From Metellina segmentata (lineage: Eukaryota; Arthropoda; Arachnida; Araneae; Tetragnathidae), in contig OX375872.1 in assembly GCA_947359465.1 (NCBI GenBank), positions 1,904,395-1,968,394 of the forward strand: a stretch of DNA of 64,000 bases. The letters run 5' to 3'. Within the stretch, counting starts at the first letter, position 1; each line of letters starts with the position of its first letter. The translations under genes and the position numbers were made by a program. The notes under the pieces were generated by a model. The model worked only from the letters and a program-made list of their open reading frames with translations. It was not told where the DNA came from and did no database searches. This document shows, piece by piece, positions 1 to 12,950 of the stretch.

Positions 1-99
1 GGCTGTAAGGAACGCGAAAGACATGGTCTGGAATTTTAAAGAGGCTTTGCAACAAAGAGAGGAAATTAAGTTTTTCAATTTAAGCGTCTGCTAATTCTA

Positions 100-2485
100 C
101 TGTAGTGTGAGTTTGACTCAATGAGCTGAATATTTGTGTTGCAGTTTGTTTGCCTCAAGGGCTGCAAGGAACGCAAAAGACATAGTCTGGAATTTTAAAG
201 AGGCTTTGAAACAAAGAGAGGAAATTAAGTTTTTCAATTTAAGCGTCTGCTAATTCTACTGTAGTGTGAGTTTGACTCAATGAGATGAATATTTATGTTG
301 TAGTTTGTTTGACTCAAGGGCTGAAAGGAACGCGAAAGACATGGTGTGGAATTTTAAAGAGGCTTTGCAACAAAGAGAGGAAATTAAGTTTTTCAATTTA
401 AGCGTCTGCTAATTCTACTGTAGTGTGAGTTTGACTCAATGAGATGAATATTTATGTTGTAGTTTGTTTGACTCAAGGGCTGTAAGGAACGCGAAAGACA
501 TGGTCTGGAATTTTAAAGAGGCTTTGCAACAAAGAGAGGAAATTAAGTTTTTCAATTTAAGCGTCTGCTAATTCTACTGTAGTGTGAGTTTGACTCAAGG
601 GCTGTAAGGAACGCTAAAGACATAGTCTGTAATTTTAAATAGGCTTTGCAACAAAGAGAGGAAATTAAGTTTTTCAATTTAAGCGTCTACTAATTCTACT
701 GTAGTGTGAGTTTTTGACTCAATGAGTTGAATATTTATAATGTAGTTTGTTTGACTCAAGGGCTGTAAGGAACGCGAAAGACATAGTCTGGAATTTTAAA
801 GAGGCATACGAACAAAGAGAGGAAATTAAGTTTTTCAATTTAAGCGTCTACTAATTCTACTGTAGTGTGAGTTTGACTCAATGAGTTGAATATTTATGTT
901 GTAGTTTGTTTGACTCGAGGGCTGTAAGGAGAGCGAAACACGTGGTCTGTAATTTTAAATAGGGTATTAAACAAAAAAAATCAGATTTTAAATTTTAGTA
1001 TTTATTATCTGTTGCAGTGTGAGTTTGACTCAAGGGCTGTAAGGAACGCGAAAGACATAGTCTGGAATTTTAAAGAGGCTTTGCAACAAAGAGAGGAAAT
1101 TAAGTTTTTCAATTTAAGCGTCTACTAATTATACTGTAGTGTGAGTTTGTCTCAATGAGTTGAATATTTATGTTGTAGTTTGTTTGACTCAAGGGCTGTA
1201 AGGAACGCGAAAGACATAGTTTGTAATTTTAAAGAGGCTTTGCAAGAAAGAGTGGAAATTAAGTTTTTCAATTTAAGCGTCTACTAATTCTACTGTAGTG
1301 TGAGTTTGACTCAATGAGCTGAATATTTGTGTTGCAGTTTGTTTGCCTCAAGGGCTGCAAGGAACGCAAAAGACATAGTCTGGAATTTTAAAGAGGCTTT
1401 GCAACAAAGAGAGGAAATTAAGTTTTTCAATTTAAGCGTCTGCTAATTCTACTGTAGTGTGAGTTTGACTCAATGAGATGAATATTTATGTTGTAGTTTG
1501 TTTGACTCAAGGGCTGAAAGGAACGCGAAAGACATGGTGTGGAATTTTAAAGAGGCTTTGCAACAAAGAGAGGAAATTAAGTTTTTCAATTTAAGCGTCT
1601 GCTAATTCTACTGTAGTGTGAGTTTGACTCAATGAGATGAATATTTATGTTGTAGTTTGTTTGACTCAAGGGCTGTAAGGAACGCGAAAGACATGGTCTG
1701 GAATTTTAAAGAGGCTTTGCAACAAAGAGAGGAAATTAAGTTTTTCAATTTAAGCGTCTGCTAATTCTACTGTAGTGTGAGTTTGACTCAAGGGCTGTAA
1801 GGAACGCTAAAGACATAGTCTGTAATTTTAAATAGGCTTTGCAACAAAGAGAGGAAATTAAGTTTTTCAATTTAAGCGTCTACTAATTCTACTGTAGTGT
1901 GAGTTTTTGACTCAATGAGTTGAATATTTATAATGTAGTTTGTTTGACTCAAGGGCTGTAAGGAACGCGAAAGACATAGTCTGGAATTTTAAAGAGGCAT
2001 AGGAACAAAGAGAGGAAATTAAGTTTTTCAATTTAAGCGTCTACTAATTCTACTGTAGTGTGAGTTTGACTCAATGAGTTGAATATTTATGTTGTAGTTT
2101 GTTTGACTCGAGGGCTGTAAGGAGAGCGAAACACGTGGTCTGTAATTTTAAATAGGGTATTAAACAAAAAAAAGTCAGATTTTAAATTTTAGTATTTATT
2201 ATCTGTTGCAGTGTGAGTTTGACTCAAGGGCTGTAAGGAACGCGAAAGACATAGTCTGGAATTTTAAAGAGGCTTTGCAACAAAGAGAGGAAATTAAGTT
2301 TTTCAATTTAAGCGTCTACTAATTATACTGTAGTGTGAGTTTGTCTCAATGAGTTGAATATTTATGTTGTAGTTTGTTTGACTCAAGGGCTGTAAGGAAC
2401 AAGAAAGACATAGTTTGTAATTTTAAAGAGGCTTTGCAAGAAAGAGTGGAAATTAAGTTTTTCAATTTAAGCGTCTACTAATTCT
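100..2485. repeat. Satellite 1 higher-order repeat, ~1,193 bp, two copies
   Basis: A diagnostic variant (ATGAGCTGAATATTTGTGTT followed by GCAGTTTGTTTGCCTC) occurs at 121, 1314 and 2508, giving steps of 1193 and 1194 bp. The order of unit types between these points is the same in both copies, including one 115-bp A-rich unit per copy. The block boundaries are approximate because adjacent units are similar. A shortened further copy follows, with the same variant at 3425, 917 bp on. Confidence 0.85.
920..1034. repeat. Satellite 1 variant unit type B (~115 bp), first copy
   Basis: This unit shares its ends with the ordinary satellite 1 unit (GGCTGTAAGG at the start, GTGAGTTTGACTC at the end) but differs through the middle. 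It has GAGAGCGAAACACG, then TAGGGTAT, a run of A, and AGTCAGATTTTAAATTT-like sequence. It recurs with the same differences through the array (for example near 2110, 4257, 5610, 9030 and 11532), so it is a stable subfamily rather than random decay. It marks one position in most higher-order repeats. Confidence 0.85.
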
Positions 2486-3699
2486 ACTGTAGTGTGAGTT
2501 TGACTCAATGAGCTGAATATTTGTGTTGCAGTTTGTTTGCCTCAAGGGCTGCAAGGAACGCAAAAGACATAGTCTGGAATTTTAAAGAGGCTTTGCAACA
2601 AAGAGGGGAAATTAAGTTTTTCAATTTAAGCGTCTGCTAATTCTACTGTAGTGTGAGTTTGACTCAATGAGATGAATATTTATGTTGTAGTTTGTTTGAC
2701 TCAAGGGCTGAAAGGAACGCGAAAGACATGTTGTGGAATTTTACAGAGGCTTTGCAACAAAGAGAGGAAATTAAGTTTTTCAATTTAAGCGTCTGCTAAT
2801 TCTACTGTAGTGTGAGTTTGACTCAATGAGTTGAATATTTATGTTGTAGTTTGTTTGACTCAAGGGCTGTAAGGAACGCGAAAGACATGGTGTGGAATTT
2901 TACAGAGGCTTTGCAACAAAGAGAGGAAATTAAGTTTTTCAATTTAAGCGTCTGCTAATTCTACTGTAGTGTGAGTTTGACTCAATGAGATGAATATTTA
3001 TGTTGTCGTTTGTTTGACTCAAGGGCTGTAAGGAACGCAAAAGACATGGTGTGGAATTTTACAGAGGCTTTGCAACAAAGAGAGGAAATTAAGTTTTGCA
3101 ATTTAAGCGTCTGCTAATTCTACTGTAGTGTGAGTTTGACTCAATGAGTTGAATATTTATGTTGTAGTTTGTTTGACTCAAGGGCTGTAAGGAACGCGAA
3201 AGACATGGTCTGGAATTTTAAAGAGGCTTTGCAACAAAGAGAGGAAATTAAGTTTTTCAATTTAAGCGTCTGCTAATTCTACTGTAGTGTGAGTTTGACT
3301 CAAGGGCTGTAAGGAACGCTAAAGACATAGTTTGTAATTTTAAAGAGGCTTTGCAAGAAAGAGTGGAAATTAAGTTTTTCAATTTAAGCGTCTACTAATT
3401 CTACTGTAGTGTGAGTTTGACTCAATGAGCTGAATATTTGTGTTGCAGTTTGTTTGCCTCAAGGGCTGCAAGGAACGCAAAAGACATAGTCTGGAATTTT
3501 AAAGAGGCTTTGCAACAAAGAGAGGAAATTAAGTTTTTCAATTTAAGCGTCTGCTAATTCTACTGTAGTGTGAGTTTGACTCAATGAGATTAATATTTAA
3601 GTTGTAGTTTGTTTGACTCAAGGGCTGAAAGGAACGCGAAAGACATGGTGTGGAATTTTACAAAGGCTTTGCAACAAAGAGAGGAAATTAAGTTTTTCA

Positions 3700-6406
3700 A
3701 TTTAAGCGTCTGCTAATTCTACTGTAGTGTGAGTTTGACTCAATGAGTTGAATATTTATGTTGTAGTTTGTTTGACTCAAGGGATGTAAGGAACGCGAAA
3801 GACATGGTGTGGAATTTTACAGAGGCTTTGCAACAAAGAGAGGAAATTAAGTTTTTCAATTTAAGCGTCTGCTAATTCTACTGTAGTGTGAGTTTGACTC
3901 AATGAGATGAATATTTATGTTGTCGTTTGTTTGACTCAAGGGCTGTAAGGAACGCGAAAGACATGGTGTGGAATTTTACAGAGGCTTTGCAACAAAGAGA
4001 GGAAATTAAGTTTTTCAATTTAAGCGTCTGCTAATTCTACTGTAGTGTGAGTTTGACTCAATGAGTTGAATATTTATGTTGTAGTTTGTTTTACTCAAGG
4101 GCTGTAAGGAACGCGAAAGACATAGTCTGGAATTTTAAAGAGGCATAGGAACAAAGAGAGGAAATTAAGTTTTTCAATTTAAGCGTCTACTAATTCTACT
4201 GTAGTGTGAGTTTGACTCAATGAGTTGAATATTTATGTTGTAGTTTGTTTGACTCGAGGGCTGTAAGGAGAGCGAAACACGTGGTCTGTAATTTTAAATA
4301 GGGTATCAAACAAAAAAAAAGTCAGATTTTAAATTTCAGTATTTATTATCTGTTGCAGTGTGAGTTTGACTCAAGGGCTGTAAGGAACGCGAAAGACATA
4401 GTCTGGAATTTTAAAGAGGCTTTGCAACAAAGAGAGGAAATTAAGTTTTTCAATTTAAGCGTCTACTAATTATACTGTAGTGTGAGTTTGTCTCAATGAG
4501 TTGAATATTTATGTTGTAGTTTGTTTGACTTAAGGGCTGTAAGGAACGCGAAAGACATAGTTTGTAATTTTAAAGAGGCTTTGCAAGAAAGAGTGGAAAT
4601 TAAGTTTTTCAATTTAAGCGTCTACAAATTCTACTGTAGTGTGAGTTTGACTCAATGAGCTGAATATTTATGTTGTAGTTTGTTTGACTCAAAGGCTGTA
4701 AGAAACCCGAAAGACATAGTCTGGAATTTTAAAGAGGCTTTGCAACAAAGAGAGGAAATTAAGTTTTCAATTTAAGCGTCTACTACTTCTACTGTAGTGT
4801 GAGTTTGACTCAAGGGCTGTAAGGAACGCGAATGACATAGTCTGGAATTTTAAATAGGCTTTGCAACAAAGAGAGGAAATTAAGTTTTTCAATTTAAGCG
4901 TCTACTAATTCTACTGTAGTGTGAGTTTTTGACTCAATGAGTTGAATATTTATGTTGTAGTTTGTTTGACTCAAGGGCTGTAAGGAACGCGAAAGACATA
5001 GTCTGGAATTTTAAAGAGGCATAGGAACAAAGAGAGGAAATTAAGTTTTTCAATTTAAGCGTCTACTAATTCTACTGTAGTGTGAGTTTGACTCAATGAG
5101 TTGAATATTTATGTTGTAGTTTGTTTGACTCAAGGGCTGTAAGGAACGCGAAAGACATGGTGTGGAATTTTACAGAGGCTTTGCAACAAAGAGAGGAAAT
5201 TAAGTTTTTCAATTTAAGCGTCTGCTAATTCTACTGTAGTGTGAGTTTGACTCAATGAGATGAATATTTATGTTGTCGTTTGTTTGACTCAAGGGCTGTA
5301 AGGAACGCGAAAGACATGGTGTGGAATTTTACAGAGGCTTTGCAACAAAGAGAGGAAATTAAGTTTTTCAATTTAAGCGTCTGCTAATTCTACTGTAGTG
5401 TGAGTTTGACTCAATGAGTTGAATATTTATGTTGTAGTTTGTTTTATTCAAGGGCTGTAAGGAACGCGAAAGACATAGTCTGGAATTTTAAAGAGGCATA
5501 GGAACAAAGAGAGGAAATTAAGTTTTTCAATTTAAGCGTCTACTAATTCTACTGTAGTGTGAGTTTGACTCAATGAGTTGAATATTTATGTTGTAGTTTG
5601 TTTGACTCGAGGGCTGTAAGGAGAGCGAAACACGTGGTCTGTAATTTTAAATAGGGTATCAAACAAAAAAAAAGTCAGATTTTAAATTTCAGTATTTATT
5701 ATCTGTTGCAGTGTGAGTTTGACTCAAGGGCTGTAAGGAACGCGAAAGACATAGTCTGGAATTTTAAAGAGGCTTTGCAACAAAGAGAGGAAATTAAGTT
5801 TTTCAATTTAAGCGTCTACTAATTATACTGTAGTGTGAGTTTGTCTCAATGAGTTGAATATTTATGTTGTAGTTTGTTTGACTTAAGGGCTGTAAGGAAC
5901 GCGAAAGACATAGTTTGTAATTTTAAAGAGGCTTTGCAAGAAAGAGTGAAAATTAAGTTTTTCAATTTAAGCGTCTACAAATTCTACTGTAGTGTGAGTT
6001 TGACTCAATGAGCTGAATATTTATGTTGTAGTTTGTTTGACTCAAAGGCTGTAAGAAACCCGAAAGACATAGTCTGGAATTTTAAAGAGGCTTTGCAACA
6101 AAGAGAGGAAATTAAGTTTTCAATTTAAGCGTCTACTACTTCTACTGTAGTGTGAGTTTGACTCAAGGGCTGTAAGGAACGCGAATGACATAGTCTGGAA
6201 TTTTAAATAGGCTTTGCAACAAAGAGAGGAAATTAAGTTTTTCAATTTAAGCGTCTACTAATTCTACTGTAGTGTGAGTTTTTGACTCAATGAGTTGAAT
6301 ATTTATGTTGTAGTTTGTTTGACTCAAGGGCTGTAAGGAACGCGAAAGACATAGTCTGGAATTTTAAAGAGGCATAGGAACAAAGAGAGGAAATTAAGTT
6401 TTTCAA
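3700..6406. repeat. Satellite 1 higher-order repeat, ~1,353 bp, two copies
   Basis: A rare change that alters TGTTTGACTC to a TGTTTTA form occurs at about 4088 and 5441. Anchoring on the preceding GTAGTTT gives a step of 1353 bp (4081 to 5434). Flanking variants such as GGCTGTAAGAAACCCG and the A-rich unit repeat at the same offset. The block ends are estimated from where the two copies stop matching. Confidence 0.8.
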
Positions 6407-7504
6407 TTTAAGCGTCTACTAATTCTACTGTAGTGTGAGTTTGACTCAATGAGTTGAATATTTATCTTGTAGTTTGTTTGACTCAAGGGCTGTAAGGAGA
6501 GCGAAACACGTTGTCTGGAATTTTAAATAGGGTATTAAACAAAAAAAAAGTCAGATTTTAAATTTCAGTATTTATTATCTGTTGCAGTGTGAGTTTGACT
6601 CAAGGGCTGTAAGGAACGCGAATGACATAGTCTGGAATTTTAAAGAGGCTTTGCAACAAAGAGAGGAAATTAAGTTTTTCAATTTAAGCGTCTACTAATT
6701 CTACTGTAGCGTGAGTTTGACTCAATGAGCTGAATATTTATGTTGCAGTTTGTTTGCCTCAAGGGCTGCAAGGAACGCAAAAGCCATAGTCTGGAATTTT
6801 AAAGAGGATTTGCAACAAAGAGAGGAAATTAAGTTTTTCAATTTAAGCGTCTACTAATTCTACTGTAGTGTGAGTTTGACTCAATGAGATGAATATTTAT
6901 GTTGTAGTTTATTTGACTCAAGGGCTGTAAGGAGAGCGAAACACGTGGTCTGGAATTTTAAATAGGGTATCAAACAAAAAAAAAGTCAGATTTTAAATTT
7001 CAGTATTTATTATCTGTTGCAGTGTGAGTTTGACTCAAGGGCTGTAAGGAACGCGAAAGACATAGTCTGGAATTTTAAAGAGGCTTTGCAACAAAGAGAG
7101 GAAATTAAGTTTTTCAATTTAAGCGTCTACTAATTATACTGTAGTATGAGTTTGTCTCAATGAGTTGAATATTTATGTTGTAGTTTGTTTGACTCAAGGG
7201 CTGTAAGGAACGCGAAAGACATAGTTTGTAATTTTAAAGAGGCTTTGCAAGAAAGAGTGGAAATTAAGTTTTTCAATTTAAGCGTCTACTAATTCTACTG
7301 TAGTGTGAGTTTGACTCAATGAGCTGAATATTTATGTTGTAGTTTGTTTGACTCAAATGCTGAAAGAAACGCGAAAGACATAGTCTGGAATTTTAAAGAG
7401 GCTTTGCAACAAAGAGAGGAAATTAAGTTTTCAATTTAAGCGTCTACAACTTCTACTGTAGTGTGAGTTTGACTCAATGAGTTGAATATTTATGTTGTAG
7501 TTTG

Positions 7505-10500
7505 TTTGACTCAAGGGCTGTAAGGAACGTGAAAGACATAGTCTGGAATTTTAAATAGGCTTTGCAACAAAGAGAGGAAATTAAGTTTTTCAATTTAAGC
7601 GTCTACTAATTCTACTGTAGTGTGAGTTTTTGACTCAATGAGTTGAATATTTATGTTGTAGTTTGTTTGACTCAAGGGCTGTAAGGAACGCGAAAGACAT
7701 AGTCTGGAATTTTAAAGAGGCATAGGAACAAAGAGAGGAAATTAAATTTTTCAATTTAAGCGTCTACTAATTCTACTGTAGTGTGAGTTTGACTCAATGA
7801 GTTGAATATTTATCTTGTAGTTTGTTTGACTCAAGGGCTGTAAGGAGAGCGAAACACGTTGTCTGGAATTTTAAATAGGGTATTAAACAAAAAAAAAGTC
7901 AGATTTTAAATTTCAGTATTTATTATCTGTTGCAGTGTGAGTTTGACTCAAGGGCTGTAAGGAACGCGAAAGACATAGTCTGGAATTTTAAAGAGGCATA
8001 GGAACAAAGAGAGGAAATTAAGTTTTTCAATTTAAGCGTCTACTAATTCTACTGTAGTTTGAGTTTGACTCAATGAGTTGAATATTTATCTTGTAGTTTG
8101 TTTGACTCAAGGGCTGAAAGGAACGCGAAAGACATGGTGTGGAATTTTACAGAGGCTTTGCAACAAAGAGAGGAAATTAAGTTTTTCAATTTAAGCGTCT
8201 GCTAATTCTACTGTAGTGTGAGTTTGACTCAATGAGTTGAATATTTATGTTGTAGTTTGTTTGACTCAAGGGCTGTAAGGAACGCGAAAGACATGGTGTG
8301 GAATTTTACAGAGGCTTTGCAACAAAGAGAGGAAATTAAGTTTTTCAATTTAAGCTTCTGCTAATTCTACTGTAGTGTGAGTTTGACTCAATGAGATGAA
8401 TATTTATGTTGTCGTTTGTTTGACTCAAGAGCTGTAAGGAACGCGAAAGACATGGTGTGGAATTTTACAGAGGCTTTGCAACAAAGAGAGGAAATTAAGT
8501 TTTTCAATTTAAGCGTCTGCTAATTCTACTGTAGTGTGAGTTTGACTCAATGAGTTGAATATTTATGTTGTAGTTTGTTTGACTCAAGGGCTGTAAGGAA
8601 CGCGAAAGACATGGTCTGGAATTTTAAAGAGGCTTTGCAACAAAGAGAGGAAATTAAGTTTTTCAATTTAAGCGTCTGCTAATTCTACTGTAGTGTGAGT
8701 TTGACTCAAGGGCTGTAAGGAACGCTAAAGACATAGTCTGGAATTTTAGATAGGCTTTGCAACAAAGAGAGGAAATTAAGTTTTTCAATTTAAGCGTCTA
8801 CTAATTCTACTGTAGTGTGAGTTTTTGACTCAATGAGATGAATATTTATAATGTAGTTTGTTTGACTCAAGGGCTGTAAGGAACGCGAAAGACATAGTCT
8901 GGAATTTTAAAGAGGCATAGGAACAAAGAGAGGAAATTAAGTTTTTCAATTTAAGCGTCTACTAATTCTACTGTAGTGTGAGTTTGACTCAATGAGTTGA
9001 ATATTTATGTTGTAGTTTGTTTGACTCGAGGGCTGTAAGGAGAGCGAAACACGTGGTCTGTAATTTTAAATAGGGTATCAAACAAAAAAAAGTCAGATTT
9101 TAAATTTCAGTATTTATTATCTGTTGCAGTGTGAGTTTGACTCAAGGGCTGTAAGGAACGCGAAAGACATAGTCTGGAATTTTAAAGAGGCTTTGCAACA
9201 AAGAGAGGAAATTAAGTTTTTCAATTTAAGCGTCTACTAATTATACTGTAGTGTGAGTTTGTCTCAATGAGTTGAATATTTATGTTGTAGTTTGTTTGAC
9301 TCAAGGGCTGTAAGGAACGCGAAAGGCATAGTTTGTAATTTTAAAGAGGCTTTGCAAGAAAGAGTGGAAATTAAGTTTTTCAATTTAAGCGTCTACAAAT
9401 TCTACTGTAGTGTGAGTTTGACTCAATGAGCTGAATATTTATGTTGTAGTTTGTTTGACTCAAAGGCTGTAAGAAACCCGAAAGACATAGTCTGGAATTT
9501 TAAAGAGGCTTTGCAAGAAAGAGAGGAAATTAAGTTTTCAATTTAAGCGTCTACTACTTCTACTGTAGTGTGAGTTTGACTCAAGGGCTGAAAGGAACGC
9601 TAAAGACATAGTCTGGAATTTTAAATAGGCTTTGCAACAAAGAGAGGAAATTAAGTTTTTCAATTTAAGCGTCTACTAATTCTACTGTAGTGTGAGTTTT
9701 TGACTCAATGAGTTGAATATTTATGTTGTAGTTTGTTTGACTCAAGGGCTGTAAGGAACGCGAAAGACATAGTCTGGAATTTTAAAGAGGCATAGGAACA
9801 AAGAGAGGAAATTAAGTTTTTCAATTTAAGCGTCTACTAATTCTACTGTAGTGTGAGTTTGATCAATGAGTTGAATATTTATCTTGTAGTTTGTTTGACT
9901 CAAGGGCTGTAAGGAGAGCGAAACACGTTGTCTGGAATTTTAAATAGGGTATTAAACAAAAAAAAAGTCAGATTTTAAATTTCAGTATTTATTTTCTGTT
10001 GCAGTGTGAGTTTGACTCAAGGGCTGTAAGGAACGCGAATGACATAGTCTGGAATTTTAAATAGGCTTTGCAACAAAGAGAGGAAATTAAGTTTTTCAAT
10101 TTAAGCGTCTACTAATTCTACTGTAGTGTGAGTTTTTGACTCAATGAGTTGAATATTTATGTTGTAGTTTGTTTGACTCAAGGGCTGTAAGGAACGCGAA
10201 AGACATAGTCTGGAATTTTAAAGAGGCATAGGAACAAAGAGAGGAAATTAAGTTTTTCAATTTAAGCGTCTACTAATTCTACTGTAGTGCGAGTTTGACT
10301 CAATGAGTTGAATATTTATCTTGTAGTTTGTTTGACTCAAGGGCTGTAAGGAGAGCGAAACACGTTGTCTGGAATTTTAAATAGGGTATTAAACAAAAAA
10401 AAGTCAGATTTTAAATTTCAGTATTTATTATCTGTTGCAGTGTGAGTTTGACTCAAGGGCTGTAAGGAACGCGAAAGACATAGTCTGGAATTTTAAAGAG

Positions 10501-12950
10501 GCATAGGAACAAAGAGAGGAAATTAAGTTTTTCAATTTAAGCGTCTACTAATTCTACTGTAGTGTGAGTTTGACTCAATGAGTTGAATATTTATCTTGTA
10601 GTTTGTTTGACTCAAGGGCTGAAAGGAACGCGAAAGACATGGTGTGGAATTTTACAGAGGCTTTGCAACAAAGAGAGGAAATTAAGTTTTTCAATTTAAG
10701 CGTCTGCTAATTCTACTGTAGTGTGAGTTTGACTCAATGAGTTGAATATTTATGTTGTAGTTTGTTTGACTCAAGGGCTGTAAGGAACGCGAAAGACATG
10801 GTGTGGAATTTTACAGAGGCTTTGCAACAAAGAGAGGAAATTAAGTTTTTCAATTTAAGCGTCTGCTAATTCTACTGTAGTGTGAGTTTGACTCAATGAG
10901 ATGAATATTTATGTTGTCGTTTGTTTGACTCAAGGGCTGTAAGGAACGCGAAAGACATGGTGTGGAATTTTACAGAGGCTTTGCAACAAAGAGAGGAAAT
11001 TAAGTTTTTCAATTTAAGCGTCTGCTAATTCTACTGTAGTGTGAGTTTGACTCAATGAGTTGAATATTTATGTTGTAGTTTGTTTGACTCAAGGGCTGTA
11101 AGGAACGCGAAAGACTTGGTCTGGAATTTTAAAGAGGCTTTGCAACAAAGAGAGGAAATTAAGTTTTTCAATTTAAGCGTCTGCTAATTCTACTGTAGTG
11201 TGAGTTTGACTCAAGGGCTGTAAGGAACGCTAAAGACATAGTCTGGAATTTTAGATAAGCTTTGCAACAAAGAGAGGAAATTAAGTTTTTCAATTTAAGC
11301 GTCTACTAATTCTACTGTAGTGTGAGTTTTTGACTCAATGAGATGAATATTTATAATGTAGTTTGTTTGACTCAAGGGCTGTAAGGAACGCGAAAGACAT
11401 AGTCTGGAATTTTAAAGAGGCATAGGAACAAAGAGAGGAAATTAAGTTTTTCAATTTAAGCGTCTACTAATTCTACTGTAGTGTGAGTTTGACTCAATGA
11501 GTTGAATATTTATGTTGTAGTTTGTTTGACTCGAGGGCTGTAAGGAGAGCGAAACACGTGGTCTGTAATTTTAAATAGGGTATCAAACAAAAAAAAGTCA
11601 GATTTTAAATTTCAGTATTTATTATCTGTTGCAGTGTGAGTTTGACTCAAGGGCTGTAAGGAACGCGAAAGACATAGTCTGGAATTTTAAAGAGGCTTTG
11701 CAACAAAGAGAGGAAATTAAGTTTTTCAATTTAAGCGTCTACTAATTATACTGTAGTGTGAGTTTGTCTCAATGAGTTGAATATTTATGTTGTAGTTTGT
11801 TTGACTCAAGGGCTGTAAGGAACGCGAAAGGCATAGTTTGTAATTTTAAAGAGGCTTTGCAAGAAAGAGTGGAAATTAAGTTTTTCAATTTAAGCGTCTA
11901 CAAATTCTACTGTAGTGTGAGTTTGACTCAATGAGCTGAATATTTATGTTGTAGTTTGTTTGACTCAAAGGCTGTAAGAAACCCGAAAGACATAGTCTGG
12001 AATTTTAAAGAGGCTTTGCAAGAAAGAGAGGAAATTAAGTTTTCAATTTAAGCGTCTACTACTTCTACTGTAGTGTGAGTTTGACTCAAGGGCTGAAAGG
12101 AACGCTAAAGACATAGTCTGGAATTTTAAATAGGCTTTGCAACAAAGAGAGGAAATTAAGTTTTTCAATTTAAGCGTCTACTAATTCTACTGTAGTGTGA
12201 GTTTTTGACTCAATGAGTTGAATATTTATGTTGTAGTTTGTTTGACTCAAGGGCTGTAAGGAACGCGAAAGACATAGTCTGGAATTTTAAAGAGGCATAG
12301 GAACAAAGAGAGGAAATTAAGTTTTTCAATTTAAGCGTCTACTAATTCTACTGTAGTGTGAGTTTGATCAATGAGTTGAATATTTATCTTGTAGTTTGTT
12401 TGACTCAAGGGCTGTAAGGAGAGCGAAACACGTTGTCTGGAATTTTAAATAGGGTATTAAACAAAAAAAAAGTCAGATTTTAAATTTCAGTATTTATTTT
12501 CTGTTGCAGTGTGAGTTTGACTCAAGGGCTGTAAGGAACGCGAATGACATAGTCTGGAATTTTAAATAGGCTTTGCAACAAAGAGAGGAAATTAAGTTTT
12601 TCAATTTAAGCGTCTACTAATTCTACTGTAGTGTGAGTTTTTGACTCAATGAGTTGAATATTTATGTTGTAGTTTGTTTGACTCAAGGGCTGTAAGGAAC
12701 GCGAAAGACATAGTCTGGAATTTTAAAGAGGCATAGGAACAAAGAGAGGAAATTAAGTTTTTCAATTTAAGCGTCTACTAATTCTACTGTAGTGCGAGTT
12801 TGACTCAATGAGTTGAATATTTATCTTGTAGTTTGTTTGACTCAAGGGCTGTAAGGAGAGCGAAACACGTTGTCTGGAATTTTAAATAGGGTATTAAACA
12901 AAAAAAAAGTCAGATTTTAAATTTCAGTATTTATTATCTGTTGCAGTGTG
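7505..12950. repeat. Satellite 1 higher-order repeat, ~2,505 bp, ~2.2 copies
   Basis: A private deletion that turns TTTGACTCAATGAG into TTTGATCAATGAG occurs at 9861 and 12366, exactly 2505 bp apart. The variant ATGAGATGAATATTTATAATG occurs at 8833 and 11338, also 2505 bp apart. The two full copies are nearly identical, so this duplication is recent relative to divergence between units. A partial third copy runs from about 12515 to 12950. Confidence 0.88.
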
